From positions 815-64,814 of the forward strand of contig NZ_FMWS01000048.1 in the NCBI RefSeq assembly GCF_900103255.1: a stretch of DNA of 64,000 nucleotides, in the 5' to 3' direction. Under the pieces are notes generated by a model, which did not search any database, was not told the origin of the DNA, and saw nothing but the letters and a program-made list of their open reading frames with translations. The position numbers and the translations under genes are program-made. Below, one piece after another: positions 27,588 through 38,855 of this stretch. Within the stretch, counting starts at the first letter, position 1. Each line of letters begins with the position of its first letter. This stretch comes from Gilliamella bombi. Lineage in GTDB: Bacteria; Pseudomonadota; Gammaproteobacteria; Enterobacterales; Orbaceae.

Positions 27588-28940
27588 TTATTTTCCGGCT
27601 ATACTCATATTATCAATCAAAATCGAGCCGCATTGAATACTCGTTCTTGTTTCGATATCATTTCCAATTTCCACAATATTTTTATACATATCTTTTAGGT
27701 TACCTGCAATGGTTATTTCACTAACTGGATATTGGATTTTTCCATTCTCAACCCAAAATCCTGCTGCTCCACGCGAATAATCACCAGTCACACTATTAAC
27801 ACCTTGCCCCATTAACGAAGTCACCAAAACACCTTTATTCAATTTCTTTAACATCTCATCAAAACTAGCATTTGCTTGGCTTGGTGATACAAACCAATTA
27901 TGAATTCCACCTGCATGCCCAGTCGATGTTAAGCCCAATTTACGTGCTGAATAATTGCCTAACAAATAAGTTTGCAACACACCTTGCTCAACAATATTGC
28001 GCTTAACCGTTTTTGTCCCTTCACTATCAAAAGGCGATGATCCAACGCCTTTTAAAATAAAAGGATCCTCATAAATAGTTAACCAATTAGGAAAAATCTC
28101 CTTCCCTACACTATCTAAAAGAAAAGAAGATTTACGATAAATGGCACCACCACTTATAGCACCCACTAAATGCCTAATGAGTCCAACGGCAACTTCTGCA
28201 CTAAATAACACAGGAGTTTGCATTGTTGAAATCTGTTTAGCGCCTAAATGTGAGATCGCCCTATCAGCCGCCTGCACACCAACCCAATCAGCGGACTTGA
28301 GCTGACTATAATCACGTGATGAAGTATAAGCATAATTACTTTCCATCTGCCCTGCTTGTTGAGCAATAACTGAGCATGAAAGTGAATGTGAACTTGCGCA
28401 ATAACCTTGCAACATCCCCAAACTATTACCATAAACATAAACACCATAGCGACTACTAAAATAACCGCCATCAGAATTAATCAATTTGGAATGATTTAAC
28501 GCAGTTAATTCGGCTTGTTTAGCCTGCTCAATGGCATTATCAACGTTCAAATCACTAGGATGAAATAAATCTAAATCGGGTGGATTAAATGCCATTTGAC
28601 TCACATCACCCAAACCTGAACAAGGATCTGGCGAAGTATATTGCATAATATCAATCGCCATATTCACCGTTTGCAAAATAGCCTGAGAAGACAAATCATT
28701 GGTAGAAGCACTCCCTTTACGTTTATTTTGATAAACAGTAATAGATAACGCACCATCACTATTAAATTCAACATTCTCGGTTTCACCCATGCGAGTGCTA
28801 ACATTAATACCTGTTGACTTATTAATCGATACCTCAACTTCATCAACACGTGACTTTGCTTGCTCAATAGCATTAGCAACAATTGCCGATAAAGTTTCTT
28901 TTTGATTTAAAGCTTCTTTTTTAATCTGTTCAATACTCAT
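27588..28940 (-). CDS. pmbA: metalloprotease PmbA (TldE)
   Basis: 450 aa. PmbA pairs with TldD in a heterodimeric metalloprotease that trims peptides such as microcins and the CcdA antitoxin. The N-terminal helical part carries [14 protein letters not shown], and the C-terminal part carries [27 protein letters not shown] and [21 protein letters not shown], all typical of the family. TldD is not in the window. It is divergent from darP, the enteric yjgA-pmbA arrangement. Confidence 0.94.
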   Translation of the reverse strand: MSIEQIKKEALNQKETLSAIVANAIEQAKSRVDEVEVSINKSTGINVSTRMGETENVEFNSDGALSITVYQNKRKGSASTNDLSSQAILQTVNMAIDIMQYTSPDPCSGLGDVSQMAFNPPDLDLFHPSDLNVDNAIEQAKQAELTALNHSKLINSDGGYFSSRYGVYVYGNSLGMLQGYCASSHSLSCSVIAQQAGQMESNYAYTSSRDYSQLKSADWVGVQAADRAISHLGAKQISTMQTPVLFSAEVAVGLIRHLVGAISGGAIYRKSSFLLDSVGKEIFPNWLTIYEDPFILKGVGSSPFDSEGTKTVKRNIVEQGVLQTYLLGNYSARKLGLTSTGHAGGIHNWFVSPSQANASFDEMLKKLNKGVLVTSLMGQGVNSVTGDYSRGAAGFWVENGKIQYPVSEITIAGNLKDMYKNIVEIGNDIETRTSIQCGSILIDNMSIAGK

Positions 28941-29017
28941 TTTATTATTTTCTACAATTCTGCTAGCGATACGCTATAATAAGCTAGAATTACACAATAG
29001 TTAACAAAAGAAATAAC

Positions 29018-29554
29018 ATGAATCACAATCAAGAGACAAATCTAGAACCCAACTTCGCTATTGACACTGAAGATGACGAAATCATCTACGTTAGTAAAAG
29101 TGAAATTAAACGTGATGCTGAAGCTTTAAAAAAATTAGGGATTGAACTTGTCAAGCTAAGCAAAAACGAACTTGAAAAAATTCCTCTCGATGAAGATCTC
29201 ACTTATGCAATTGGACTTGCGCAGAAAATAAAAAAAGAAGGGTATCGCCGCCAAATTCAATACATTGGTAAACTGCTGCGTAACCGAGATATTGACCCAA
29301 TTAGTCAAGCACTTGATAAACTTAAAAATCGCCATAATCAGCAAATCGCCCTATTTCACAAACTTGAAAAACTTCGTGATGAATTGATTGCAACTGGCGA
29401 TGCCGAAACTATTATCGGTTTGTACCCAACTGCCGATCGTCAGCAATTACGAACCTTAGCCCGTTTAGCAAAAAAAGAGCAAGAAACAAACAAGCCAACC
29501 AAAACGGCAAGACAAATTTTTCAATATTTAAAAGAATTGAGCGACACTGAATAA
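29018..29554 (+). CDS. darP: ribosome-associated protein DarP (YjgA)
   Basis: 178 aa, soluble and charged. DarP binds late 50S intermediates and helps form the peptidyl-transferase centre. [33 protein letters not shown] and [15 protein letters not shown] are the conserved segments, in the expected order, and the length is near the Escherichia coli 183. It is divergent from pmbA with a 77-base spacer. Confidence 0.94.
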   Translation: MNHNQETNLEPNFAIDTEDDEIIYVSKSEIKRDAEALKKLGIELVKLSKNELEKIPLDEDLTYAIGLAQKIKKEGYRRQIQYIGKLLRNRDIDPISQALDKLKNRHNQQIALFHKLEKLRDELIATGDAETIIGLYPTADRQQLRTLARLAKKEQETNKPTKTARQIFQYLKELSDTE

Positions 29555-29618
29555 TCTTTATAAGGTGCGCTTATTATTATTCACAAACACTATATAAACT
29601 TAGATAGAGGATACAAAA

Positions 29619-30149
29619 ATGGGACTTTTAAATGTACCAGCAGGTAAAGAATTACCAGATGATATTTACGTTGTGATTGAAATTCCAGCCAATGCAGATC
29701 CAATTAAATATGAAGTTGATAAAGACACTGGCGCTGTATTTGTTGACCGTTTTATGGCTACAGCAATGTTTTATCCATGTAACTATGGTTATATTAATCA
29801 CACATTATCATTAGATGGCGATCCAGTTGATGTATTAGTCCCAACGCCATACCCATTACAACCAGGCTCAGTTATTCGTTGCCGCCCAGTTGGTGTATTA
29901 AAAATGACAGACGAAGCAGGCCAAGATGCAAAACTAGTTGCAGTACCTCACAGCAAACTATCAAAAGAATATGATCACATTAAAGATGTTGATGATTTAC
30001 CTGAATTACTCAAATCACAAATCAAACACTTTTTTGAACAATACAAAGCATTAGAGAAAGGTAAATGGGTGAAAGTTGACGGATGGGATAACGCAGATGC
30101 CGCCCGTAAAGAAATTATTGAGTCATTTGAACGAGCAAAAAACAAATAA
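29619..30149 (+). CDS. ppa: inorganic pyrophosphatase Ppa
   Basis: 176 aa, family I soluble pyrophosphatase, which hydrolyses PPi to drive biosynthesis. The metal-binding signature DGDPVDVLV is at about 66-74, with [12 protein letters not shown] just before it and the C-terminal [16 protein letters not shown]. The start [19 protein letters not shown] matches enterics with no ambiguity. It is 64 bases downstream of darP and is followed by an intrinsic terminator. Confidence 0.97.
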   Translation: MGLLNVPAGKELPDDIYVVIEIPANADPIKYEVDKDTGAVFVDRFMATAMFYPCNYGYINHTLSLDGDPVDVLVPTPYPLQPGSVIRCRPVGVLKMTDEAGQDAKLVAVPHSKLSKEYDHIKDVDDLPELLKSQIKHFFEQYKALEKGKWVKVDGWDNADAARKEIIESFERAKNK

Positions 30150-30174
30150 AGTTCAATAAAAAATATTTTTATCA

Positions 30175-30207
30175 AAGCCATAAATATTATTTTATGGCTT
30201 TTTTATT
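30175..30207 (+). terminator. intrinsic terminator after ppa
   Basis: AAAGCCATA at 30175-30183 pairs with TATGGCTTT at 30193-30201 across an AT loop, then TTTATTTTT. It lies 26 bases past the ppa stop. Confidence 0.82.
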
Positions 30208-30534
30208 TTTCATAATTTTTTAGTGACTTTAAAAATCAATTAAAATTTCAACGTTCAAAATTTGACTTTTATCAATTAAAAAATAATTTCCTGAAAATTC
30301 AATAAAACTTTTTTTTTATAAAAAAAAAATTATTATTCACATCTTGCTTTTGATTATAATTTATGCGGTAATATCACTGGGTAAACAACAAAGTACAAAA
30401 TAGTGAATAACAATGAACCACAATAATGTATTTTTAAGCACATTATCTTGGCTTTTAGTTACATTATTAACACGATGTTAAAACCCATACGGCCGTAATG
30501 GCTAATTATTAATTATTGTTAGGATGTCTAGTAA
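30208..30534 (+). promoter_or_regulatory. cold-shock gene leader region
   Basis: About 325 bases without a large gene. A TATAAT at 30355-30360 would place transcription start near 30367 and give a 5' leader of about 165 bases, close to the long structured leaders of cspA-type genes. The -35 is poor. The leader holds a 22-codon ORF. The upstream half is very A/T-rich, with runs of A and T at about 30305-30330. Confidence 0.5.
30413..30481 (+). CDS. possible 22-residue leader peptide before the cold-shock gene
   Basis: ATG-initiated frame of 22 codons with a hydrophobic core (VFLSTLSWLLVTLLT), ending TAA 53 bases before the csp start. There is no clear Shine-Dalgarno. The location inside the presumed leader and its membrane-peptide character make it worth noting. 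It may be chance. Confidence 0.25.
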   Translation: MNHNNVFLSTLSWLLVTLLTRC

Positions 30535-30744
30535 ATGAATAAAAAAACAGGCCAAGTAAAATGGTTTAATGAAAGTAAAGGTTTTGGTTTTATTACCCCT
30601 GCGGATGGAAGTAAAGATGTATTTGTTCACTTTTCAGCTATTTCAGGTGATGGTTTTAAAACATTAGCTGAAGGACAACAAGTTGAATTTGCTATCCAAG
30701 ATAGCCCTCGTGGACCTGCAGCTGCTGAAGTCGTTGTAATCTAA
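30535..30744 (+). CDS. cold-shock family RNA chaperone (CspC/CspE-like)
   Basis: 69 aa, single OB-fold cold-shock domain that binds single-stranded RNA and DNA and melts structure. RNP1 is KGFGFITP and RNP2 is [23 protein letters not shown] and [10 protein letters not shown] are close to CspC/CspE. Whether it is cold-inducible or constitutive cannot be told from the protein; the long leader is compatible with either. Both flanks are insulated by terminators, so it is monocistronic. Confidence 0.95.
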   Translation: MNKKTGQVKWFNESKGFGFITPADGSKDVFVHFSAISGDGFKTLAEGQQVEFAIQDSPRGPAAAEVVVI

Positions 30745-30770
30745 TTGAAACTTTAGAATTTCATATTAGA

Positions 30771-30804
30771 AAAACGCTCACTCACAAAGTGAGCGTTTTT
30801 TTTT
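30771..30804 (+). terminator. intrinsic terminator after the cold-shock gene
   Basis: AACGCTCAC and GTGAGCGTT form the stem across TCACAAA, followed by a run of eight T residues ending near 30804. It is on the plus strand, about 27 bases past the stop. Confidence 0.9.
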
Positions 30805-30843
30805 GTCTCTAAAAAAACTAAAAATCTCTCTAAAATGAGAGCA

Positions 30844-30869
30844 TAAAAAAAGCGACCCTAAGGTCGCCT
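30844..30869 (-). terminator. intrinsic terminator after gapA
   Basis: GCGACC at 30852-30857 pairs with GGTCGC at 30862-30867. On the minus strand the hairpin runs into a T-tract (complement of the A-run at 30845-30851). It lies about 25 bases past the gapA stop. Confidence 0.88.
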
Positions 30870-30891
30870 TATAAACAAAGTTAAATATCAA

Positions 30892-32377
<1,486 letters not shown>

Positions 32378-33487
32378 CTAAGGAGTAACGCAAAGACCCC
32401 GCGGGCTATTACTCGATTGGTTGAAGTACACATCACCAACATCTGAGTCCACATCAAACTGAGTATTTCCAGCCGTGTCGCTTGTCCAGTATTGGTAGTC
32501 ATAGACGAAACCTGCTCCAGCATAAAGGTACGTACCGCCCCACTCAGTGAAAAATCCTGCTCCTATTCGACGCTGATAATAATTACCACTTGATGATGGC
32601 GTAGCGCCGACAGAGCCTTTACACCAATCACCTTCCCATGTACCCAAACAGATTGCGTTCGTTAGATCCTTTACTTGCGGCACTCGATAGCCTAAATATC
32701 TACACCACGCTTCTGTATTAGAATAGTTATCTTGTTTATCTTTACGGTTCACGAACCACTTCTGTAATACAAATCCATATTTTACCAGCTCATTACCAGT
32801 ACTAATATCTCTACCCACTAACTCAAAAATCTGCGGTAACCTTGGCACAGCAATTCGATTAGGATAATGATTATTTATTTGAGCGCTTGCCTCAGGACCT
32901 TTTAGCGTAACGCGCGCTATAATTTCTCCTCCAGATGTAAGCCAATCATCTTCAGCCCATATTCATGTCACTGTGGCTGTTATTCCCCCATGTGTAACTG
33001 GCTCCCATACCAATTGGCGTGCATCAATTTCCTCTATAACTAAATCAAAATATAATCCATCAGCGCCTGTAGTCGGAAAATTAAGGCCGTATGATGCAGG
33101 ATTGGTTGATTGAACTAAAAAGCCCTCATCAGGATTCCATATATCAGCTGGACCTGCGAAGTTGACTCCACTAATATCCACACCATTTTTACCAAATAGC
33201 AGATTCGGCCTTGCATAATTGATAACTACCGACTGTGGTAGCATTATTGCATCACTACGATGATTATTTACACGACCACTTTTACTAGTTAATGCCTGTA
33301 AACTCCATGAAGATGACAGTAATAACACCCCCAACACCAATAGGCTTTTTGGAAACAATTTCGATAATACGTTGAGAGATAATTTGGAAGATATAAATAA
33401 GTTTCGTGTAAAAACTCGTCGAATAGGATTATTTAATAAATTTAAGACATAGGTTAGCCAGTGCTGGTGTCTAAAATGATAATGCAT
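32378..33487 (-). pseudogene. adhesin-like paralogue interrupted by one in-frame TGA
   Basis: The frame from 33487 to 32378 would encode about 369 residues but is cut by a TGA at 32963-32965. The first part has a long leader with HWLTYVLNL and a deep hydrophobic segment, then FPTTGADGLYFDL. The second part, in the same frame, has DDWLTSGGEI, RLPQIFELVGRD, KYGFVLQKWFVNR, WCRYLGYRVPQ, RIGAGFFTEWGG and RGLCVTP. It parallels the gene at 190-1809 but lacks much of the middle domain (about residues 90-240 there). The stop aligns with a Trp codon of the paralogue (ACAGTGAATTGG versus ACAGTGACATGA), so one G-to-A change explains it. No internal restart with a ribosome site is obvious. Confidence 0.8.
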
Positions 33488-34337
33488 TATGGTTTACCTG
33501 TCAAGTAATGATTTGTTTTATTTAGATTTTTTATAATTATTTGCTTATTTAATAAGCTTGTTTTCCTATAGCGATAAAAGTATAACCATAAAAAAATAGT
33601 TGGCTAGTTTTTTAGCAGATTTTTTGTAAAGAAATGTAAAGATAAAACAATTCGACTTTATAGATAGGTTAATTTTATAATTAAAATATGCTGTTAGCTT
33701 TATAGCTTTTGAGTTTTGTCGAAATAACTGATATTGGTGATAACGTTTAATTTAAGAATTTTGAGCGTAACATCTTACAACTCACATGAGATACAAAATA
33801 TGAACTACGGTACCCAACGCTCTCGCTCTTAACCATCGGTATGATTTACTCGAATCATTATGATATTCGCCTTTTTTAAGCCTATTTGCTTTGCTCAGAA
33901 GTGCCAAATTGTTCCTGATAAATTGGCATCCCTAACAAAGCACAAACTCGCCAAGCAGTCCAATTTTTCGTGCAGCCTCACTCTGTTAGCAAAGCACTAC
34001 AACACAGTTAAAAGATAGGTGGATTGACCTTGCCGTGTTGTGTGTTTTCTCTAAAATAGCTCAGGTAGAATATTGATTTTATTAAAGTTTTTATTTCACT
34101 TAATTTAAGTAATTATTAGCTAATTTCTGTTTTTATTACAATGTTTTTGCTGTGTTTTTTGTGCCTTGCACATGCTAATAATTAAAGCGAATTAATTAGT
34201 TAGTTCTTTATTTTTTGAAAAGTGTTACAGGTCAGTTTTGAAGTGATTTTTACTTTTTTTGCTACTAAAAGTAAAAATGATTTTCTTTTTTATTTTTTGG
34301 CGTACAATCAAAATCACCCATAAATAGAGGTAACGTT
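33488..34337. other. 850-base non-coding stretch with a GC-richer structured core
   Basis: The outer parts are AT-rich and hold the promoters of the adhesin paralogue and of zntA (ribosome site AGAGG near 34326). The core (about 33805-34060) is distinctly richer in GC, carries a 56-base imperfect hairpin, and is open in one plus-strand frame from ATG 33860 for 52 codons (with KHKLAKQSNFSCSLTLLAKHYN). A stretch near 34030 resembles one upstream of the other adhesin gene. I recognise no family; it could be a decayed gene, a small RNA or a repeat unit. Confidence 0.4.
33887..33942. repeat. 56-base imperfect hairpin
   Basis: Outer arms TGCTTTG (33887-33893) and CAAAGCA (33936-33942) are exact complements. 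Inner arms TGCCAAATT (33902-33910) and AATTGGCA (33921-33928) pair with one bulged A. An internal loop of eight bases per side separates them, and the apical loop is GTTCCTGATA. Nothing annotated explains it. Confidence 0.6.
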
Positions 34338-36659
34338 ATGTTATATAATAACAAATATATACATCATGAACTTCATCACCATGAGTGTTGTCATGGCAAT
34401 TGTTTAAATATGGCACATAATCATGTTCATTTATCTCACGATATAACTTGTCATCAAGAATCAACACATAGCTGTGGGGGCGATACTCATACTACGTCTA
34501 AAAATGAGTTTGACGATCCCCCTGATGATCCCAACAGGCTAAACGAGCAAATTAAATTAACTTGGAAAATAAAAGGCATGGATTGTGCGCACTGTGCTCA
34601 ACAAATTGAAAATAGCCTAAAAGTGTTACCCAATATTAACCAAATTAAGATTGTTTTTTCTACCGAAAAGTTGGTGGTATTTGTTCCCCAACATAATGAA
34701 AAAACCATTAAATTAATAGAAAATAAAGTTATCGAGCTAGGCTATAAACCTATTTTTGAATCATCTCCAGAACATTCTCATCATCATGATCATTCCCACA
34801 GTTTTGATAAAAAAGAACTAATTCCTTTAGTGGTATTAGGCACTTTAATTGTGGTGAGTTATATCCTTTTGTTATGGAATCAAACCGTTGGCGAATATGC
34901 CTTTATGATAACTGCAATTGTTGGGTTAATACCTATTTTAAAAGAAGCGTTAATTTTAATGCGCCGTGGTACACCATTTGCAATTGAGTCGTTAATGAGT
35001 GTGTCAGCTATTGGAGCTTTGTTTATTGGTGCGTCCGAAGAAGCAACCATGGTCTTATTTTTATTTATGATAGGCGAAATGCTAGAAAGTGTTGCTACAA
35101 GTAAAGCTAAAAAAGGTATTTCGTCGCTCGCTGAGCTGATGCCCCAAGAAACAGTGATAATCATTAATGGGGAGCGAAAAACGGTTGCCAGTCATAGCTT
35201 GAAACCCAATGATATTATTGAAATTTCGTCTGGTGGTCGTTTGCCTGCTGATGTGATTTTGATAAGTGAGCAAGCCAATATTGATGAAAGTGCACTAACT
35301 GGTGAGTCGATCCCTGTTAATTATCTTTCTGGCGATAAGATTTTGGCTGGTTCACTCGTGGTTGATAATACAATCCAATTAAAAGTGGTATCAGAAGTTG
35401 GGCAAAATGCGGTAGATCGTATTTTACAGTTGATTGAAGATGCCGAGGAGCGTAAAGCACCTATTGAACGATTTATTGATAAATTTAGTCGTTATTATAC
35501 GCCAGCAATTGCTTTATTTGCTCTGTTAGTGATTATTGCGCCACCTTTGTTGTTCAATGCTGATTGGTATACTTGGTTTTATCGAGGTTTAACTCTATTG
35601 TTAATTGGTTGCCCTTGTGCATTGGTTATTTCAACGCCTGCGGTAATAACGTCGGCCTTGTCTAATGCGGCAAAACAAGGCGTGCTAATTAAAGGCGGTG
35701 CGGCGCTAGAACATATTGGTTCAGTTAAAGTGGTTGCATTTGATAAGACTGGTACGTTAACCGAAGGTAAACCGCAAGTCACCGATGTGATTAGTCAAGA
35801 TATTTCAAAAGAGCAATTATTGACATTAGTTGCCGCTATTGAAAGCGGTTCGCATCACCCCATTGCTAAGGCTATTGTTGATTATGCATTGCAGAATCAA
35901 TTAAATATTAATGAGGCCGATAATCGTAAAGCGATTGCGGGGGTTGGCGTTCAAGGTGAGGTAGATAATCAGACTTTTTATATTGTGTCACCAAGTAAGG
36001 TTGTGGCAGTTTCATCACCATTGAAAGATGAACATACCAAAATTATTGAGGAGCTTGAAAACGCTGGTAAAACTGTAGTAGTTGCAGTAACAAGTCAACA
36101 ATTGATGGGCATTATTGCATTGCAAGATGTGTTGCGGGCTGATGCAATTACTACAATGAATGAGCTTAATAAGCTTGGCGTTAAGACTTTGATGCTGACA
36201 GGCGATAATGCGCGAGCGGCCAAAGCCATTGCCTCGCAATTAGGTATGGATTACCGTGCGGAGTTGTTACCTGCCGATAAATTAGCAGAAATTGAAAAGA
36301 TGCGTATCTCAACGACGATTGCTATGGTGGGCGATGGAATTAACGATTCTCCAGCCATGAAAGCGGCAACCGTAAGTATTGCTATGGGTAGTGGTACTGA
36401 TGTTGCGCTAGAAGCCGCTGATGCCGCATTAACTAAAAATAGCTTGTTAAGTTTGCCTAAGCTAATTGGTTTAACTCGTTTTGCCTCTCGTAATATTAAA
36501 CAAAATGTTACAATTGCGTTGGGAATTAAGTTAGTATTTTTAATTACCAGCTTATTTGGCTTTACTGGACTGTGGCTGGCTGTGCTAGCTGATTCAGGTA
36601 CGACTGCGATTGTGACAGCTAATGCGCTTCGAGTTTTGAAATTTAAGAATAAAAGTTAA
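34338..36659 (+). CDS. zntA: Zn/Cd/Pb-exporting P1B-type ATPase ZntA
   Basis: 773 aa. ATP-driven exporter of zinc, cadmium and lead across the inner membrane. The first 60 residues are rich in His and Cys (ELHHHECCHGNC, HNHVHLSHD), a soft metal-binding leader. A heavy-metal domain follows with GMDCAHC at 80-86, and a second His run (HSHHHDHSH) precedes the membrane part. The ion-channel motif CPC is at 425-427, the phosphorylation site DKTGT at 469-473, then the HP motif SHHPIAKAI and GDGINDSPA. No merR-type regulator gene is adjacent, and I do not see a clear ZntR operator. Confidence 0.95.
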   Translation: MLYNNKYIHHELHHHECCHGNCLNMAHNHVHLSHDITCHQESTHSCGGDTHTTSKNEFDDPPDDPNRLNEQIKLTWKIKGMDCAHCAQQIENSLKVLPNINQIKIVFSTEKLVVFVPQHNEKTIKLIENKVIELGYKPIFESSPEHSHHHDHSHSFDKKELIPLVVLGTLIVVSYILLLWNQTVGEYAFMITAIVGLIPILKEALILMRRGTPFAIESLMSVSAIGALFIGASEEATMVLFLFMIGEMLESVATSKAKKGISSLAELMPQETVIIINGERKTVASHSLKPNDIIEISSGGRLPADVILISEQANIDESALTGESIPVNYLSGDKILAGSLVVDNTIQLKVVSEVGQNAVDRILQLIEDAEERKAPIERFIDKFSRYYTPAIALFALLVIIAPPLLFNADWYTWFYRGLTLLLIGCPCALVISTPAVITSALSNAAKQGVLIKGGAALEHIGSVKVVAFDKTGTLTEGKPQVTDVISQDISKEQLLTLVAAIESGSHHPIAKAIVDYALQNQLNINEADNRKAIAGVGVQGEVDNQTFYIVSPSKVVAVSSPLKDEHTKIIEELENAGKTVVVAVTSQQLMGIIALQDVLRADAITTMNELNKLGVKTLMLTGDNARAAKAIASQLGMDYRAELLPADKLAEIEKMRISTTIAMVGDGINDSPAMKAATVSIAMGSGTDVALEAADAALTKNSLLSLPKLIGLTRFASRNIKQNVTIALGIKLVFLITSLFGFTGLWLAVLADSGTTAIVTANALRVLKFKNKS

Positions 36660-36671
36660 AATTGGTTTAAT

Positions 36672-36705
36672 TAACCTATTTCACTTGTAGCAAGTGGAAT
36701 AGGTT
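36672..36705. terminator. bidirectional hairpin between zntA and birA
   Basis: AACCTATTTCACTTG (36672-36686) pairs with CAAGTGGAATAGGTT (36691-36705), with one wobble or mismatch and a short TAG-type loop. It sits between convergent genes; the T-tracts are modest on both sides. Confidence 0.65.
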
Positions 36706-36726
36706 CTTTAAATGATTGTTAGGTTA

Positions 36727-37680
36727 TTATTCATCACTTCTTAATGAGATTTCGCCACCAATATGAGCTTCAATTTTACCATTTTGTTCTAACAATAAGG
36801 CTCCTTGGTCATTTATACCTTTTGCTATTCCTCGAATAATGTTATCGCCAATTAATAGTTTTACAGGACGGTTAACAAAGTTATCTAGTCTATTCCAATC
36901 ATTAATAAATGGCACTAAACCATGTTTTTCAAATTCTATTAATTGACTTTTTAAAGTTTTGGCAACCTGCGCAACTAATAAATTACGATCAACATTGCCT
37001 AAATTAGCCCATTTTTGGTTAACTATGTTGGTATCCGGGTTTGTCATGGTTAAATTGACGCCAACACCAATCACAACATGAGCACAGTCGCCAGTTTTAC
37101 CTGCAAGCTCAACTAAAATACCAGCTAGTTTTTGATCGTTAAGATATAGATCGTTTGGCCATTTAACTTTGATGTCTTGACCAGATAATGCACGTAAGGT
37201 GTCAGCAATAACAATACCAACAACTAAACTCAATCCCATTGCCGCCGCTACGCCTTGTTCTAGTCGCCAATACATTGAAAAGTATAGATTAGTGCCAAAA
37301 GGTGAAAACCATTTTCGCCCTCGCCTTCCCCGTGCTTTGGATTGAAATTCGGCCACACAGCAATCGCCCGATGTTAGTTGATCAATTCGATCCAGTAGAT
37401 ATTGGTTAGTTGAATCAATAATAGGTAATATTTCACATCGACTATTCGATTGATAATGCTGGTTAATTTTGGTTTTATTAAGCAAATTAAGAGGCGCTGC
37501 CAAGCAATAGCCTTTACCCTGTATTGAGGTTAACTCAATCCCCCACTCACGCAGTTGTTTGATGTATTTATTAATGCCAGCACGAGTTATGCCAAAAATT
37601 GTTGCCAATTCTTCCCCTGAATGGAATTGACCATCGGCTAGTATTTCAATTAATTTAAGCGGATTTTTGTAGCTGCGCAT
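36727..37680 (-). CDS. birA: biotin ligase / biotin operon repressor BirA
   Basis: 317 aa. BirA makes biotinyl-AMP, biotinylates acetyl-CoA carboxylase carrier protein and represses bio genes. The N-terminal winged helix-turn-helix (SGEELATIFGITRAGINKYIKQL) is present, so it is the bifunctional type. The ligase core has ARGRRGRKWFSPFG and KWPNDLYLNDQKLAGILVE, and the C-terminal SH3-like domain is present. Its start lies inside the 3' end of ycaD (26-base overlap). murB-birA is the enteric order; here ycaD is inserted between them. Confidence 0.96.
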   Translation of the reverse strand: MRSYKNPLKLIEILADGQFHSGEELATIFGITRAGINKYIKQLREWGIELTSIQGKGYCLAAPLNLLNKTKINQHYQSNSRCEILPIIDSTNQYLLDRIDQLTSGDCCVAEFQSKARGRRGRKWFSPFGTNLYFSMYWRLEQGVAAAMGLSLVVGIVIADTLRALSGQDIKVKWPNDLYLNDQKLAGILVELAGKTGDCAHVVIGVGVNLTMTNPDTNIVNQKWANLGNVDRNLLVAQVAKTLKSQLIEFEKHGLVPFINDWNRLDNFVNRPVKLLIGDNIIRGIAKGINDQGALLLEQNGKIEAHIGGEISLRSDE

Positions 37681-38797
37681 CCGTTCCTCTTTTTTGGGCT
37701 AATAATATAATGAAGTATAACGAAATTATAGCAAAACTAACAAATAAATAGGTATTACTTGTTTTATCCATAATAAATGCTATCACCGCAGGAGCAACTA
37801 AACTCCCTAATGTGTTGGTTAATAGCATTGCTTGATTCATCGCTACAATATCTTGCTTTCTAACACACGAGCAAGCCCAAGCCATGGATATGGGATAAAT
37901 GGTGTAAATAGTGGCGCCTAATAAAATAATCGCCAACGCATTAAACCAATTGAATATCAGCATAATACATGCAATTAACATTAGTAACGATTCAATTAAT
38001 AATATAAGTTGCCGTCCAAATTTGTCTGCACACCAGTTAGCAGGCATTTGTGCAATCACTCCTGATAAAATCAGTAAAATCATCCAATTAGCCACCTGAA
38101 TATCACTATATCCTAAATGTGAGTAATAGGCTGGTAAAAGTGAATATAACGATCCAATTAACATACCTGCAATAACACAACCAGTTAACCCAAGTCGAGA
38201 GGGTTTATTTAATATCATTGGCATGATGTTAAAGCTGCTTTTTTTCCTTTTTGGTAATTTATAATGGGTCAGCAAAATAAATAAAATTGCTAATCCCATC
38301 AGTAACATAATAACTAATCCAAAATATAATATGTTTTGCGGAAAATACTGCAACAAAGCTTGCCCTAAAACCGTACCTAGGTAATAAGTGGTTAAATAAA
38401 CTGCCAGCATTTTTCCTCGCGTGCGTACAGGACCAGTGAGTAATATACAACTTTCTATAACCACCCAAGTGACCGCACAAGCTATACCTATAAAAAATCG
38501 CCACATTATCCAGCTATAAAAATTCATTGAAAAACTTAATCCAATGGTTGCGATGGCAAAAATAATGCAACTATAGGTGTATGTGTGCCGAGCATTGAAT
38601 TTATTAATAAACCAATTGGCGAAAATGGTACCTAGCAAGTTACCAGTAAAATAACTTGATCCGACAAGACCAATTTGCCCAAGCGAAAACTCATTACGCA
38701 CTAACCACAATGGTACCTGTGTGTTTAATGCTGACAACGAGATTGTTACAAAGAGCAAACTCGTTAATAAAATAGGGAATGAATACGAATGTTTCAT
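37655..38797 (-). CDS. ycaD: MFS transporter YcaD
   Basis: 380 aa, twelve hydrophobic segments, major facilitator superfamily. LNTQVPLWLVRNEFSLGQIGLVGSSYF is split by eye with the Escherichia coli YcaD N-terminus at close identity (SSYFTGNLLGT), and ADKFGRQL and MAWACSCVRKQDIVAMNQALL-like segments follow. The substrate of YcaD is not established. It is sandwiched between murB (58 bases upstream) and birA (26-base overlap), which implies cotranscription with peptidoglycan and biotin genes, an arrangement not found in Escherichia coli. Confidence 0.85.
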   Translation of the reverse strand: MKHSYSFPILLTSLLFVTISLSALNTQVPLWLVRNEFSLGQIGLVGSSYFTGNLLGTIFANWFINKFNARHTYTYSCIIFAIATIGLSFSMNFYSWIMWRFFIGIACAVTWVVIESCILLTGPVRTRGKMLAVYLTTYYLGTVLGQALLQYFPQNILYFGLVIMLLMGLAILFILLTHYKLPKRKKSSFNIMPMILNKPSRLGLTGCVIAGMLIGSLYSLLPAYYSHLGYSDIQVANWMILLILSGVIAQMPANWCADKFGRQLILLIESLLMLIACIMLIFNWFNALAIILLGATIYTIYPISMAWACSCVRKQDIVAMNQAMLLTNTLGSLVAPAVIAFIMDKTSNTYLFVSFAIISLYFIILLAQKRGTDAQLQKSA

Positions 38798-38855
38798 AAT
38801 GTTATCGCGTATAATTATGGGTTAAAATTTGCGGGCAATTATAATTTGGTGCTAA

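Noticed and set aside
32963-32965. TGA read as Trp or selenocysteine in the adhesin paralogue
   Set aside because: Other genes in the window use TGA as a stop and TGG for Trp, and no SECIS-like hairpin follows. A nonsense mutation is simpler.
33924-33985. Possible integron attC-like site (CTAAC ... GTTAG about 60 bases apart)
   Set aside because: The core-site consensus is not met at either end, no L-box dyad is visible inside, and there is no integrase or cassette array nearby.
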